Source: JALYXV01 sp963791545 (GTDB lineage Bacteria; Actinomycetota; Acidimicrobiia; Acidimicrobiales; Palsa-688). Taken from it: a stretch of DNA of 64,000 nt. Each line of letters begins with the position of its first letter. Positions within the stretch are counted from its first letter, which is position 1. The stretch is taken from the NCBI GenBank assembly GCA_963791545.1, contig CAWBSR010000015.1:744001-808000 (forward strand), in the 5' to 3' direction. The position numbers and the translations under genes are program-made. The notes beneath the pieces are model-generated. The model did not search any database, was not told the DNA's origin, and saw nothing but the letters and a program-made list of their open reading frames with translations. Below, piece by piece: positions 8,435-17,517 of the stretch.

Positions 8435-10014
8435 TCCGGCCGACCCGGGAGGAGTTCCGGGCCCTGGCGGAGCAGTACTCGGTCGTCCCCGTCTGGCAGG
8501 AGCTGCTGGCCGACCTGACGACCCCGGTGGCCGCCTTCTCCCGGGTCGTCGGTGACGAAGCGGGCTTCCTCTTGGAGTCGGTGGAGCACGGCGACCGTTG
8601 GGGCCGCTGGTCGTTCATCGGGCGCCGGCCCACCGCCACCATGGTGGCCCGGGGCCGGCGACTGGAGGTCACCGGAGAGCTACCCCCGGGCGTGCCCCGC
8701 GACCGCGGCATCCTGGCCGCGGTGGAGGCGATCCTGGGCGCCTACCGTTCGCCGCCGGTCGCCTCCCTGCCGGCCGGGGCGGGGCTTCCGCCCCTGCACG
8801 GGGGCCTGGTGGGATACCTGGGCTACGACGTGGTGCGCGAGATCGAGCGGCTGCCCAACGTGCCCCCCGACGAGCAGGGTCATCCCGACGCCGTGGTCTC
8901 GGTGATCGGCCAGCTGGCCGCCTACGACCATTGGCGCCAGCGGGTGACCCTCATCGACAGCGTCCCTCTCCCGGCCGGGGCCACCGACCTCGACCGCCGC
9001 TACGACGAAGCGGTGGCCCGGGTGATCCAGATGGCCACCGACGGCACCCGGATCCTCGAGGAACCGCTGGTCGAGCCGCCGCTACGCGACGACGTGCTGC
9101 CTTCGGTGCGCCGCCGCACCTCGCCCGAGCAGTATCACCGGGCCGTCGAGGTGGCCAAGGAGCACATCCTGGCGGGGGATGCCTTCCAGGTGGTGCTGGC
9201 CCAGCGCTTCGAACTCGACCTGGAAGCGGAGCCCTTCGACATGTACCGGGCGCTGCGCCAGGTCAATCCGAGTCCCTACATGTACTTCCTGCATTACGAG
9301 GAGCTGGATGTGATCGGCTCGTCACCCGAGCCCATGGTGCAACTGCTGGACGGGCGGGTCATCTCCCGGCCCATCGCCGGCACCCGCCGGCGGGGCCGCA
9401 CCGAGGAGGAGGACCGGCGCATGGCGGCCGAGCTTCGGGAGCACCCCAAGGAGATCGCAGAGCATGTGATGCTGGTCGATCTGGCCCGCAACGACGTGGG
9501 CCGGGTGGTCGCCTTCGGCACCGAGCAGGTCGACGAGTTGTTCACCCTGGAGCGCTACAGCCACGTCATGCACCTGACCTCGCAGGTGTCGGGAACGCTG
9601 CGGCCCGGGCTCGGGCCCATCGACGTGCTCCGCGCCACCCTGCCGGCGGGGACCGTGTCCGGAGCCCCCAAGGTCCGGGCCATGGAGATCATCGACGACC
9701 TGGAGCCGACCAAGCGGGGACCGTATGCCGGGATCGTCGGCTATCTCGACTTCTCCGGGAACCTGGACACCGCCATCGCCATCCGCACCATGCTGGTCAG
9801 CCCCGGCGGCCGCGCCAGCGTGACCGCCGGGGCCGGAGTCGTGGCCGACAGCGACCCCGCCCAGGAGGACCTGGAGTGCCGCAACAAGGCGGCTGCCCTG
9901 CTGGCCGCGGTGCCGGGGGCCCGGCGGATCACGGCAGCCCGGTTGGCCCAGCGGGCTGAGGCCGGTGCCGCTCCGGCCGCGACCGAGGCGCCTGTCGCCG
10001 GCGTTAGCCGATGA
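8431..10014 (+). CDS. trpE: Anthranilate synthase component I (TrpE)
   Basis: Converts chorismate plus ammonia to anthranilate. 527 aa. N-terminal LLES motif (in GFLLESVEHGDRWGRWSFIG), the usual tryptophan feedback site; C-terminal chorismate-binding domain with SSPEPMV, RPIAGTRRRG, LPAGTVSGAPKVRAMEII and YAGIVGY. No fused TrpG and no trpG or trpD in the window, so the glutaminase subunit must be encoded elsewhere. GTG start overlaps hisI; ATGA overlap with the next gene. Confidence 0.96.
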   Translation: MIRPTREEFRALAEQYSVVPVWQELLADLTTPVAAFSRVVGDEAGFLLESVEHGDRWGRWSFIGRRPTATMVARGRRLEVTGELPPGVPRDRGILAAVEAILGAYRSPPVASLPAGAGLPPLHGGLVGYLGYDVVREIERLPNVPPDEQGHPDAVVSVIGQLAAYDHWRQRVTLIDSVPLPAGATDLDRRYDEAVARVIQMATDGTRILEEPLVEPPLRDDVLPSVRRRTSPEQYHRAVEVAKEHILAGDAFQVVLAQRFELDLEAEPFDMYRALRQVNPSPYMYFLHYEELDVIGSSPEPMVQLLDGRVISRPIAGTRRRGRTEEEDRRMAAELREHPKEIAEHVMLVDLARNDVGRVVAFGTEQVDELFTLERYSHVMHLTSQVSGTLRPGLGPIDVLRATLPAGTVSGAPKVRAMEIIDDLEPTKRGPYAGIVGYLDFSGNLDTAIAIRTMLVSPGGRASVTAGAGVVADSDPAQEDLECRNKAAALLAAVPGARRITAARLAQRAEAGAAPAATEAPVAGVSR

Positions 10015-10928
10015 CGGGGCAGACTGGCGCCATGGCCGACCTCGAAGGGGACTTCCAGCGGTTGCAGACCGGTGCCGGGGCGGTCTGGGTCGAGCGCGAC
10101 GTGATCTCTGTGCGCGGTCCCGCCGCCGTCAGCTTCCTCCAGGGCCAGTGCAGCCAGGACGTGGCGGGCCTGGCAATCGGTGCCTCGGCGTGGACCTGGG
10201 TGCTGCAACCGCAGGGCAAGGTCGAGGCGCTGTGCCGGGTCACCAGGGTGGCCGACGACCATGTGGTCCTTGACACCGACGGCGGCTGGGGCGGGCCCCT
10301 GGTGGCCCGGCTCAACCGCTTCAAGCTCCGGACCAAGGCCGAGATCGAACCGCTGCCGTGGCGGGTGCTGGCGGTGCGCGGCCCCGCCGCCGTGGCAGCC
10401 GCCCCAGAGTCGGACATCGAAGGGGGCCGGTGGTACACCGTCGACGCCAGCTGGCCCGGCCTTCCCGGCGTCGATCTGCTGGGGCCGGATCCAGCCGTGC
10501 CCGACGGGGTGCCCCTGGTCAGCGCCGAGGCGCTGGAGCTGGCCCGCATCTCGGCCGGGGTCCCCCGGATGGGCGCTGAGCTAACGGAAAAGACGATCCC
10601 CGCCGAGACGGGGCTGGTGGCTCGTACCGTCAGCTTCACCAAGGGCTGTTACACCGGCCAGGAACTGGTGGCCCGGATCGACTCCCGGGGCGGCCACGTG
10701 CCCCGTCACCTCCGCCGGGTGGTGCTCAGCCAGCTCGCCCCGGTCGGCGCCTCGGTCAAGGTGGGCGACAAGGTGGTGGGCGTCCTGACCTCGGTGGCCG
10801 GCTACCCGGGCGGGGGGGCGGTGGGCCTCGCCTACCTGGGCCGGGATGTGGCGCCGCCGATGACGGTAGCGGTCTCCTGGGACGGGGGGAGCACCGAGGG
10901 CCGGGCCGAGCCCCTTGCCGCCCCATGA
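10011..10928 (+). CDS. ygfZ: YgfZ/GcvT-family folate-binding protein
   Basis: 305 aa. Carries the YgfZ signature KGCYTGQE at residues 211-218, preceded by IPAETGLVARTVSF, in a GcvT-like fold with N-terminal FLQGQCSQDV. YgfZ proteins help assemble or repair certain Fe-S enzymes in a folate-dependent way. Cotranscribed after trpE (ATGA overlap), with no obvious link to tryptophan. An internal ATG at 10032 is an alternative start. Confidence 0.88.
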   Translation: MTGQTGAMADLEGDFQRLQTGAGAVWVERDVISVRGPAAVSFLQGQCSQDVAGLAIGASAWTWVLQPQGKVEALCRVTRVADDHVVLDTDGGWGGPLVARLNRFKLRTKAEIEPLPWRVLAVRGPAAVAAAPESDIEGGRWYTVDASWPGLPGVDLLGPDPAVPDGVPLVSAEALELARISAGVPRMGAELTEKTIPAETGLVARTVSFTKGCYTGQELVARIDSRGGHVPRHLRRVVLSQLAPVGASVKVGDKVVGVLTSVAGYPGGGAVGLAYLGRDVAPPMTVAVSWDGGSTEGRAEPLAAP

Positions 10929-11779
10929 TCGGGCGGTCCCGCCCGGCTCTCCGGCTGGCGGTGGCGACCGCCATCCTTCTTGCCGGCTGCTCCGGTATCG
11001 CCAACCTGCACATTCCCACCCCGCCATCGTCGGCCCCCCTCGACGCCAGTGCGACTACCACCCCGACGACGGATCTCACGGGCGTCGTCCTGACCCCGGT
11101 GGCCAGCGCCCCGCCCACCACGGTGGTGCTGAGCCCGGGCGAGGCCTCGCTGTCGGGAAACGTCAACGGGCCGGCGGGGGCTGTCAAGGGGGCCACGGTC
11201 CTGGTGGAACGCCTGGTGGGCGATTCCGTGGCCAGCAAGGCGGTGCCCACCGCCGCCGACGGCACCTGGAGGCTGCCCGGCATCAAGGGCGGGCGCTATC
11301 GGATCCGGGCCTGGCATTCGCCTGACCTGGCCCTCATCGTCCCCCAGGTCCTCCTGCTGGGCGCCAAGGACAACCAGACCCTGAACCTGACCCTGATGCC
11401 CTACAACGGCCTGAACCTCACCGCCGCCATTTCCCCCAGTCCGCCCCTGGTGGGCCAGGTGACCGCCCTGGTTGTCCAGGCCACCCAGCAGACGGTGGGC
11501 GGCGACGGTGTCGTCCGGGCGTCGCCGCTGCCGGGAGCCAGTGTCTTTGTGTTCGCGGCCGGCAACGTGGTGCTGGCGGGTACCAATCCCGGCACCACCG
11601 ACGCCGGGGGCCGCATGTCGCTGAGCCTGGGGTGTTCGTCCATCGGACCCGTCGGCCTGTCGGGGACCATCAACCAGCTGACCACGTTCCCGCTGACGTT
11701 GCCCGATTGCGCCCTCTTCGTGCCGCCCCCGGTGACGTCGCCGACGACGGTCAAACCGCCGACATCGTCGGTTCCGTGA
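10925..11779 (+). CDS. Secreted lipoprotein with carboxypeptidase-regulatory-like domains
   Basis: 284 aa. Signal peptide with lipobox LLAGC (Cys at about residue 22), a Thr/Pro-rich linker, then two Ig-like segments typical of carboxypeptidase-regulatory/transthyretin-like folds: GNVNGPAGAVKGATVLVERL...GTWRLPGIKGGRYRIRAWH and a second at about 165-250. Ends in a PTTVKPPTSSVP tail. Its last 29 bp overlap the 3' end of the opposite-strand kinase gene. Probable surface protein; specific function unknown. Confidence 0.85.
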   Translation: MIGRSRPALRLAVATAILLAGCSGIANLHIPTPPSSAPLDASATTTPTTDLTGVVLTPVASAPPTTVVLSPGEASLSGNVNGPAGAVKGATVLVERLVGDSVASKAVPTAADGTWRLPGIKGGRYRIRAWHSPDLALIVPQVLLLGAKDNQTLNLTLMPYNGLNLTAAISPSPPLVGQVTALVVQATQQTVGGDGVVRASPLPGASVFVFAAGNVVLAGTNPGTTDAGGRMSLSLGCSSIGPVGLSGTINQLTTFPLTLPDCALFVPPPVTSPTTVKPPTSSVP

Positions 11780-13169
11780 TCCGGCTCCAGGTAGGGAGGG
11801 TCACCACCATCCGGGTCCCCCCGGCCCGGCTGGTCGGCGATTCCGCCCGCACCGAGCCGCCCATGGCCGCTACCAGCTCCGCCACGATGGCCAGGCCCAG
11901 GCCGGTGCCCACCTGGCGGGCCGGGTAGCGGGAGGACATGTACAAGCGGTCGAAGACCCGGGGCAGATCGTCGGCCGATATCCCGGGACCGTCGTCGTCG
12001 ACCCAGATGACGGCTCCCTCGGCCGTTGCCGCCACCCCGACCACTACCTGGGTCCGGGCATACTTGAGAGCGTTTTCGACCAGGTTGGCGACCACCTGAG
12101 CCAGCCGGTCGGGGTCGGCGGTGGCCATGATGGCCCCGGCCGGCCCGGGCTGGAAGTCCAGCTGCAGGCCCAGCTCCTCGGCCGCGGGCCGGAAACCCTC
12201 GCCGGTGTCGGCCACCAGTTCCGCCAGGTCGGTCGGGCGGAGGTCGAGGCGGAAGCGGCGGGCGTCGAAGGTGGCCAGGTCCAGCAGGTCCTTCACCAGC
12301 CGCTCCAGCCGCCGGGCCTCGGCCGCGATTACCTCGGCGGCGCGGGTGTCGTCCGGGGCCGCCCCTTCCGCGATGGCTTCCGCGAAGCCCCGGATCGAGG
12401 TCAGCGGAGTCCGCAGATCGTGCGACACCGACAGCAGGAATTGCCGCTCCAGGCCCTTGGACCGGCTCAGGGTGGCCGCCATGGTGTTGATGGAGGTGGC
12501 CAACGACGCCAGCTCGGGGTAGCCGTGGTGGGGGAGCGGCACCCGGGCCGCCAGGTCACCGGCCGCGATCTGCTTGGTCACCAGTTCCGCGTCCCGCAGC
12601 GGGCGGCCGATCCGCCGGCCCAGGCGATCGCTCACCACCGCGGCCACCGCCAGCACGATGGTGGCCGACAGGAGGAACCACGGCAGTGCCTGGCGCAGCC
12701 CGGTGTCGGGGCTGTTGGTGAGCACGACCACCTGGGTCAGGTCGGCGAGATTGGCGACCTTGGACCGGTAGGGAGCGGCGGCGTAGATCTCCGAACCGAT
12801 GCTCCCCGACACCACCTGGCCCGCCAGCAGCTGATCGGGATGGAGCCGGGCCGCGGTGAGGCCCCCGGGGAGGGCGGCCGCCTTCCGGGGCTGATCGACG
12901 TCGACCAACCTGCCGGCCGGCGTCACGATCAGCACCACGCCGTGCTCGTCTTTGAACGGAGCCCGCAGGATACGCAGCACGTTCACCGCGGGCCGCCCGG
13001 CGTCAATCTCGCCCTTGATGGCGGTGGCGCTGTCCCGGGCCTCCCGGATCAGCTGGCTGCGGGTCCGGGTCCGGGCCGCGTGGGCGGCCAGGGCGAAGGT
13101 GACGACACCGGTCAGCAGGATGGCGCCCGCCACGACGCCGATGATGGTGACGCGCAGGCGGCCTTGCAC
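11751..13169 (-). CDS. Membrane sensor histidine kinase
   Basis: 472 aa. TM1 about 7-29, an extracytoplasmic sensor of about 130 residues, TM2 about 162-182, then HAMP, HisKA with His250 in SVSHDLRTPLTSIRGF, and HATPase with N-box NLVENALKYA, DDDGPGIS and GTGLGLAI. GTG start nine bases after the stop of its response regulator, so the order is regulator first. The signal is not deducible. It is nested on the opposite strand inside the trp gene cluster. Confidence 0.93.
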   Translation of the reverse strand: MQGRLRVTIIGVVAGAILLTGVVTFALAAHAARTRTRSQLIREARDSATAIKGEIDAGRPAVNVLRILRAPFKDEHGVVLIVTPAGRLVDVDQPRKAAALPGGLTAARLHPDQLLAGQVVSGSIGSEIYAAAPYRSKVANLADLTQVVVLTNSPDTGLRQALPWFLLSATIVLAVAAVVSDRLGRRIGRPLRDAELVTKQIAAGDLAARVPLPHHGYPELASLATSINTMAATLSRSKGLERQFLLSVSHDLRTPLTSIRGFAEAIAEGAAPDDTRAAEVIAAEARRLERLVKDLLDLATFDARRFRLDLRPTDLAELVADTGEGFRPAAEELGLQLDFQPGPAGAIMATADPDRLAQVVANLVENALKYARTQVVVGVAATAEGAVIWVDDDGPGISADDLPRVFDRLYMSSRYPARQVGTGLGLAIVAELVAAMGGSVRAESPTSRAGGTRMVVTLPTWSRITEPTMSAV

Positions 13170-13178
13170 GAGCCCGTC

Positions 13179-13856
13179 TCAGCCCAGCCGGTACCCGACG
13201 CCCCAGACCGTCACCAGCGGCAGGGCCGGGCCCAGCTTCTTGCGGAGCTGGCGGACGTGGACGTCGACGGTGCGCTCGTCCCCGTACCACCCCGCCCCCC
13301 AAACCCCGTCCAGCAGCTGCTGTCGGGTCAAGGCCAGTCCCGCGTTGGTGGCCAGGAACTGGAGCAGGTCGAACTCCCGGGCCGCCAGCCCGACGACCCG
13401 GCCCGTCACCCGGGCCTCCCGCCGGGCCGTGTCGACCTCCACCGCCCCGGCCACCAGGACGTCGGAAGCCTCGCGTGGCCCGTCGCTGCGGCGCAGGATG
13501 GCTCGCACCCGGGCGACCAGCTCCCGGGGGGAGAAGGGCTTGGTCACGTAGTCGTCGGCGCCCAGTTCCAGGCCCAGGATGCGGTCGATCTCACCGTCGC
13601 GGGCGGTGAGCATGAGCACCGGCAGCGGGAGCCGGGCCCGCACCCGCCGGCACACCTCGAGGCCGTCGATGGCACCTGGCAGGCCGACGTCGAGGATCGC
13701 CAGGCGGGGCCGCTCCCGGTCGATGGCGGCCAGCCCCGACTCCCCGTCGGATGCCTGGATGACCCGGAACCCCTCCCGGCGCAGGTAGATGTCCACCAGG
13801 TCCGCGATGTGGGGGTCGTCCTCGACGACCACGATCGTTCCCAGGTCAGTCTGCAC
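13179..13856 (-). CDS. OmpR-family response regulator
   Basis: 225 aa. Receiver domain with acidic pocket VEDDP, phosphoacceptor Asp56 (AILDVGLP), and Lys in YVTKPFSPRE; winged helix with GLAAREFDLLQFLATN and TVDVHVRQLRKKLG, ending VWGVGYRLG. Pairs with the adjacent kinase. GTG start. It diverges from trpC with 71 bp between them, so it may share its control region with the trpCFBA operon; regulation of trp by it is only a possibility. Confidence 0.94.
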   Translation of the reverse strand: MQTDLGTIVVVEDDPHIADLVDIYLRREGFRVIQASDGESGLAAIDRERPRLAILDVGLPGAIDGLEVCRRVRARLPLPVLMLTARDGEIDRILGLELGADDYVTKPFSPRELVARVRAILRRSDGPREASDVLVAGAVEVDTARREARVTGRVVGLAAREFDLLQFLATNAGLALTRQQLLDGVWGAGWYGDERTVDVHVRQLRKKLGPALPLVTVWGVGYRLG

Positions 13857-13927
13857 CGATCGTCAGCTTGTCACCGACTTATGAGGAGGGTGTGAACAAG
13901 ACCGGCTTACTAGGCTGGGTCACCACC

Positions 13928-14713
13928 GTGGCCACCTACCTGGACCGCATCCTGGCCGCCCACCGGGCGGCTGCGGTGTCCGACCCCCGACCTGTCGACA
14001 CCCTGATACACCAGGCGGAAATGGCATCCGTCGGCGCCCCCCGGGGATTCCGGGCCGCCATCCAGCGCCTGGCGCCCGAGGTGGGGGTGATCGCCGAGAT
14101 CAAACGGCGCTCTCCTTCCAAGGGGGACCTGGCGACGGAGCTGGTGCCCGACGTACTGGCCAAGGCCTACCAAGAGGGCGGGGCAGCGTGCCTGTCGGTG
14201 CTCACCGACCGGGAGTTCTTCGGCGGCTCGCCCGAGGACCTGATGGCGGCTCGCGCCGCGGTCGACCTGCCGGCCTTGAGGAAGGATTTCACGGTGGGGC
14301 CGGCCGACGTGTGCGACGCCCGGCTGATGGGCGCCGACGCGGTCCTGCTCATCGTGGCTGCCCTTTCCCCATCCCTGATGGCAGAACTGCTGGCCTTGGC
14401 CTCTCACCTGGGCCTCGACGCCCTGGTCGAGGTCCACGACGAGGCCGAGGTGGACGTGGCGCTGGCCGCCGGCGCCACCCTGATCGGCGTCAACCAGCGG
14501 GACCTGGTCACCTTCGAAGTCGACCCCGGGCGGGCGGTGCGGGTCGCGGCGAGCATCCCGGAGGGGATCGTGCGGGTGGCCGAGTCGGGCATCGGCGGCG
14601 CCGGCGACGCCCGGCGGCTGGCCGACGCCGGCTACCACGCACTGCTGGTGGGCGAGGCCCTGGTACGTTCCCGCGACCCGGCGGCGGCCGTAGCCGCCCT
14701 GCGGGGGGCCTAG
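13928..14713 (+). CDS. trpC: Indole-3-glycerol phosphate synthase (TrpC)
   Basis: Closes CdRP to indole-3-glycerol phosphate. 261 aa, (beta/alpha)8 with IAEIKRRSPSKG, LSVLTDREFFGGS, LRKDFTV, NQRDL and ESGI. The start is uncertain. GTG 13928 gives the family-like N terminus ATYLDRILAAH and follows a TAGGCT box by 11 nt. GTG 13892 gives 12 extra residues and sits only two bases after GAGGAGG, too close for a good ribosome site. First gene of trpCFBA; its TAG stop abuts the trpF ATG. Confidence 0.93.
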   Translation: MATYLDRILAAHRAAAVSDPRPVDTLIHQAEMASVGAPRGFRAAIQRLAPEVGVIAEIKRRSPSKGDLATELVPDVLAKAYQEGGAACLSVLTDREFFGGSPEDLMAARAAVDLPALRKDFTVGPADVCDARLMGADAVLLIVAALSPSLMAELLALASHLGLDALVEVHDEAEVDVALAAGATLIGVNQRDLVTFEVDPGRAVRVAASIPEGIVRVAESGIGGAGDARRLADAGYHALLVGEALVRSRDPAAAVAALRGA

Positions 14714-15376
14714 ATGTTCGTCAAGATCTGCGGCACCACCAGTGAGGAGGACGCCCTGCTGGCGGTGGCCATGGGCGCCGATGCGGTGGGGTTCATCTTC
14801 GCCCCCTCACCCCGCCAGGTCGCCCCGGGAGTGGTCCAGGACATCGTGAAGCGGCTGCCGCCGGAGATCCTGACGGTGGGGGTGTTCCGCAACGAGCTGC
14901 CCGAGCGGGTGGTCGACATCTGCGCCCTGGCCGGCCTCAAGGCGGCCCAGTTGCACGGCCGGGAGCAGCCCGAGCAGGCCCGCTGGATCCGGGAACGGTT
15001 GCGGTGGGTGATCCAGGCGTTCCCGGCCGGCGACCCCGCCGTCACCCGGGCCGCCGAGTACGGGGTGGACGCGGTCCTGATCGACAACCCGACGCCCGGC
15101 TCCGGCGAGGTGTTCGACTGGAAGCTGGCCGGCGAGGCGCCCACCGGGACCCGGCTCATCATCGCCGGGGGCCTGACACCCGACAACGTCGGCGCCGCGG
15201 TGGCAGCGGTGCAGCCGTGGGGAGTCGACGCCGTCAGCGGCGTCGAGAAGAGCTACGGGCACAAGGACCCCGTCAAGCTGCGGGCGTTCGTGGCGGCGGC
15301 CCGGGCTGCCGCCACCCGGCCCTATGAGGGCGACGAGGACGACCGGCCCTACGACTGGCAGGAGGAGGGCGGATGA
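14714..15376 (+). CDS. trpF: Phosphoribosylanthranilate isomerase (TrpF)
   Basis: 220 aa. Begins MFVKICGTTSEEDA with the catalytic Cys in KICG; further VGFIF, QLHG, the general acid Asp in VLIDNP and the phosphate loops AGGLTPDNV and VSGVEKSYGHKD. Many actinobacteria lack trpF because PriA does this job; its presence here supports a specialised HisA. Abuts trpC and overlaps trpB by ATGA. Confidence 0.96.
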   Translation: MFVKICGTTSEEDALLAVAMGADAVGFIFAPSPRQVAPGVVQDIVKRLPPEILTVGVFRNELPERVVDICALAGLKAAQLHGREQPEQARWIRERLRWVIQAFPAGDPAVTRAAEYGVDAVLIDNPTPGSGEVFDWKLAGEAPTGTRLIIAGGLTPDNVGAAVAAVQPWGVDAVSGVEKSYGHKDPVKLRAFVAAARAAATRPYEGDEDDRPYDWQEEGG

Positions 15377-16545
15377 CCGTCACCATGGGCGAGCCGTCGG
15401 CCAGCGGTCGCTTCGGCGATTTCGGCGGCCGGTTCATCCCCGAGTCTCTGATCCCGGCTTGTCAGGAGCTGGAGGCGGCCTTCCGGGCCGCCTGGGCCGA
15501 CCCCGGGTTCCGCGCCCGTCTGGATGGGCTGCTCCGCGACTACGCCGGGCGCCCGACACCGGTGACCGAGTGCCGGCGGCTGTCGGAGCGCCTCGGGATC
15601 CGGGTGCTGCTCAAGCGGGAGGACCTGACCCACACCGGCTCCCACAAGATCAACAATGTGCTGGGCCAGGGCCTGCTGGCGCTCGCCATGGGCAAGGCAC
15701 GGTTGATCGCGGAGACCGGCGCCGGCCAGCACGGCGTGGCCACCGCCACCGCGGCCGCGCTCTTCGGGCTCGACTGCGTGGTCTACATGGGCGAGGTGGA
15801 CACCGAGCGCCAGGCGCTCAACGTGTTCCGGATGCGCCTGCTGGGCGCCGAGGTGCGGCCGGTCGGCTCCGGCAGCCGCACCCTGAAAGACGCCGTCAAC
15901 GAGGCCCTCCGGGACTGGGTGGCCTCGGTGCAGGACACCCATTACTGCCTGGGTTCGGTGATGGGACCCCATCCGTACCCGTGGATGGTGCGGGAGTTCC
16001 AGCGGGTGGTGGGGGAGGAGGCCCGGGGCCAGTGCCGTTTGTTGCTGGGGGGCGCGGACCCCGATTTCGTGGTCGCTTGCGTCGGGGGCGGCTCCAATGC
16101 GGCCGGCACCTTCGCGGGGTTCGTCGATACCGGGGCGGCGCTGGTCGGGGTGGAGGCGGCGGGGGGCGCGGCCATCGGCCGGGGCGTTCCCGGAGTCGTC
16201 CACGGCATGAAGTCCTTCCTGCTGCAGGACGAGCACGGCCAGGTCAACGAGGCCCATTCGATCTCGGCCGGGCTCGACTATCCCGGGGTGGGGCCGGAGC
16301 ACTCGTATCTGGCTGCGTCCGGGCGGGCCCGCTACGTGACCGCCGGTGACCGCGAGGTCCTGGTGGCGCTGCAGGTGCTGGCCCGGACCGAAGGGATCAT
16401 TCCCGCCCTGGAGCCCGCCCACGCCCTGGCCTGGGTGCTGCAGGCATCGGGCGACGGCCAGATCCCGGCCGGGTCGACGGTCCTCGTCACCCTGTCGGGC
16501 CGGGGCGACAAGGACGCCGAGCAGGTCATGGGTCTCCTCGGGTGA
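15373..16545 (+). CDS. trpB: Tryptophan synthase beta chain (TrpB)
   Basis: Condenses indole with serine. 390 aa, PLP fold-type II. FGDFGGRFIPESL at the N terminus, PLP lysine Lys92 in HTGSHKINN, ETGAGQHGVATA with the catalytic Glu, and GGGSNAAGTF for the phosphate. It is the canonical TrpB1 type rather than TrpB2. GTGA overlap with trpA. Confidence 0.97.
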   Translation: MTVTMGEPSASGRFGDFGGRFIPESLIPACQELEAAFRAAWADPGFRARLDGLLRDYAGRPTPVTECRRLSERLGIRVLLKREDLTHTGSHKINNVLGQGLLALAMGKARLIAETGAGQHGVATATAAALFGLDCVVYMGEVDTERQALNVFRMRLLGAEVRPVGSGSRTLKDAVNEALRDWVASVQDTHYCLGSVMGPHPYPWMVREFQRVVGEEARGQCRLLLGGADPDFVVACVGGGSNAAGTFAGFVDTGAALVGVEAAGGAAIGRGVPGVVHGMKSFLLQDEHGQVNEAHSISAGLDYPGVGPEHSYLAASGRARYVTAGDREVLVALQVLARTEGIIPALEPAHALAWVLQASGDGQIPAGSTVLVTLSGRGDKDAEQVMGLLG

Positions 16546-17369
16546 ACGAGGCCCCGGTCTCGGTTGCGGGCTCGGCCGCCCACCAGGCGGGCCTGGTGCC
16601 CCTGGAGGCGACCCTGAGGGCGGCCCGGGATGCGGGGCGCAAGCTGCTGGTGCCCTATGTGACGGGGGGCCTGGGCAGGCACTGGGTGGAAGTGGTCCAG
16701 GCCATGGTGGCAGCCGGGGCGGACGCGGTCGAGATCGGGATCCCGTTCTCGGACCCGGTCATGGATGGTCCGACTATCCAGGAGGCGTCGCTGCGGGCCC
16801 TGCAACAGGGGGCCACGCCGCCCCGGATCCTCGGCGACCTGCGCCAGGTGCAGGTTGGGGTCCCGTTGATCGCCATGACCTACTACAACCTCGTCTTCCG
16901 AGGTGGCCACCGCCGCTTCGCCCACAACCTGATCGAGGCCGGTGTGGGCGGCATCATCCTGCCCGACGTCCCCCTCGAAGAGCTGGGCGACTGGTCACGG
17001 GCCGCCGACGACGCCGGGGTGGAGACGGTGCTGCTGGCGGCCCCCATCACCCCTGACGACCGCTTGGCCGAGCTGTGCCGGCGCACCCAGGGCTTTGTGT
17101 ACGGGGTCAATCTGATGGGAGTGACGGGCGAACGGGTCGACCTGGCCACCTCGGCCCGGTTGCTGGGCCAGCGGCTGAAGGCGACCACCGACAAGCCGGT
17201 GCTGATGGGCTTCGGGGTATCCACCCCGCAGCAGGCGGCGGAGGCCGCCTCCTACGCCGACGGGGTCATCGTGGCATCCGCCCTGATGCGGGTCCTCCTC
17301 GACGGCGCCACCCCCGAGCGGCTCGGCGACCGGGTGGCCGAGATGCGCGCCGCCCTCGACGACGCCTAG
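16542..17369 (+). CDS. trpA: Tryptophan synthase alpha chain (TrpA)
   Basis: Cleaves indole-3-glycerol phosphate to indole and G3P and channels indole to TrpB. 275 aa. Catalytic Glu64 and Asp75 in VEIGIPFSDPVMDGPTIQ; later GIILPDVPLEE, YGVNLMGVTG and GFGVSTP. GTG start overlaps the trpB stop. Last gene of trpCFBA; about 150 bp of featureless sequence separates it from the convergent dehydrogenase. Confidence 0.96.
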   Translation: MNEAPVSVAGSAAHQAGLVPLEATLRAARDAGRKLLVPYVTGGLGRHWVEVVQAMVAAGADAVEIGIPFSDPVMDGPTIQEASLRALQQGATPPRILGDLRQVQVGVPLIAMTYYNLVFRGGHRRFAHNLIEAGVGGIILPDVPLEELGDWSRAADDAGVETVLLAAPITPDDRLAELCRRTQGFVYGVNLMGVTGERVDLATSARLLGQRLKATTDKPVLMGFGVSTPQQAAEAASYADGVIVASALMRVLLDGATPERLGDRVAEMRAALDDA

Positions 17370-17517
17370 CGCCGGCCACCTCCCCCGGGCGCCCCACCGC
17401 AGATTTCATCATCTCATCTTTCGCGTTAGCCCCGTCACCCCCGGGACCGACCCGCCTCGGTTGCCACGGCGCCCGTGACCTGGCTCACCGCCTGCGACCC
17501 TGACGGGCGGGAAGACT

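Noticed and set aside
8431..10014. TrpE-TrpG fusion or aminodeoxychorismate synthase PabB
   Set aside because: Length is that of TrpE alone, the LLES feedback motif is present, and it is coupled to hisI near other trp genes, so TrpE is more likely than PabB.
13857..13927. Tryptophan leader-peptide attenuator before trpC
   Set aside because: No Trp-rich short frame with terminator/antiterminator hairpins fits into 71 bp; a single TGG is seen.
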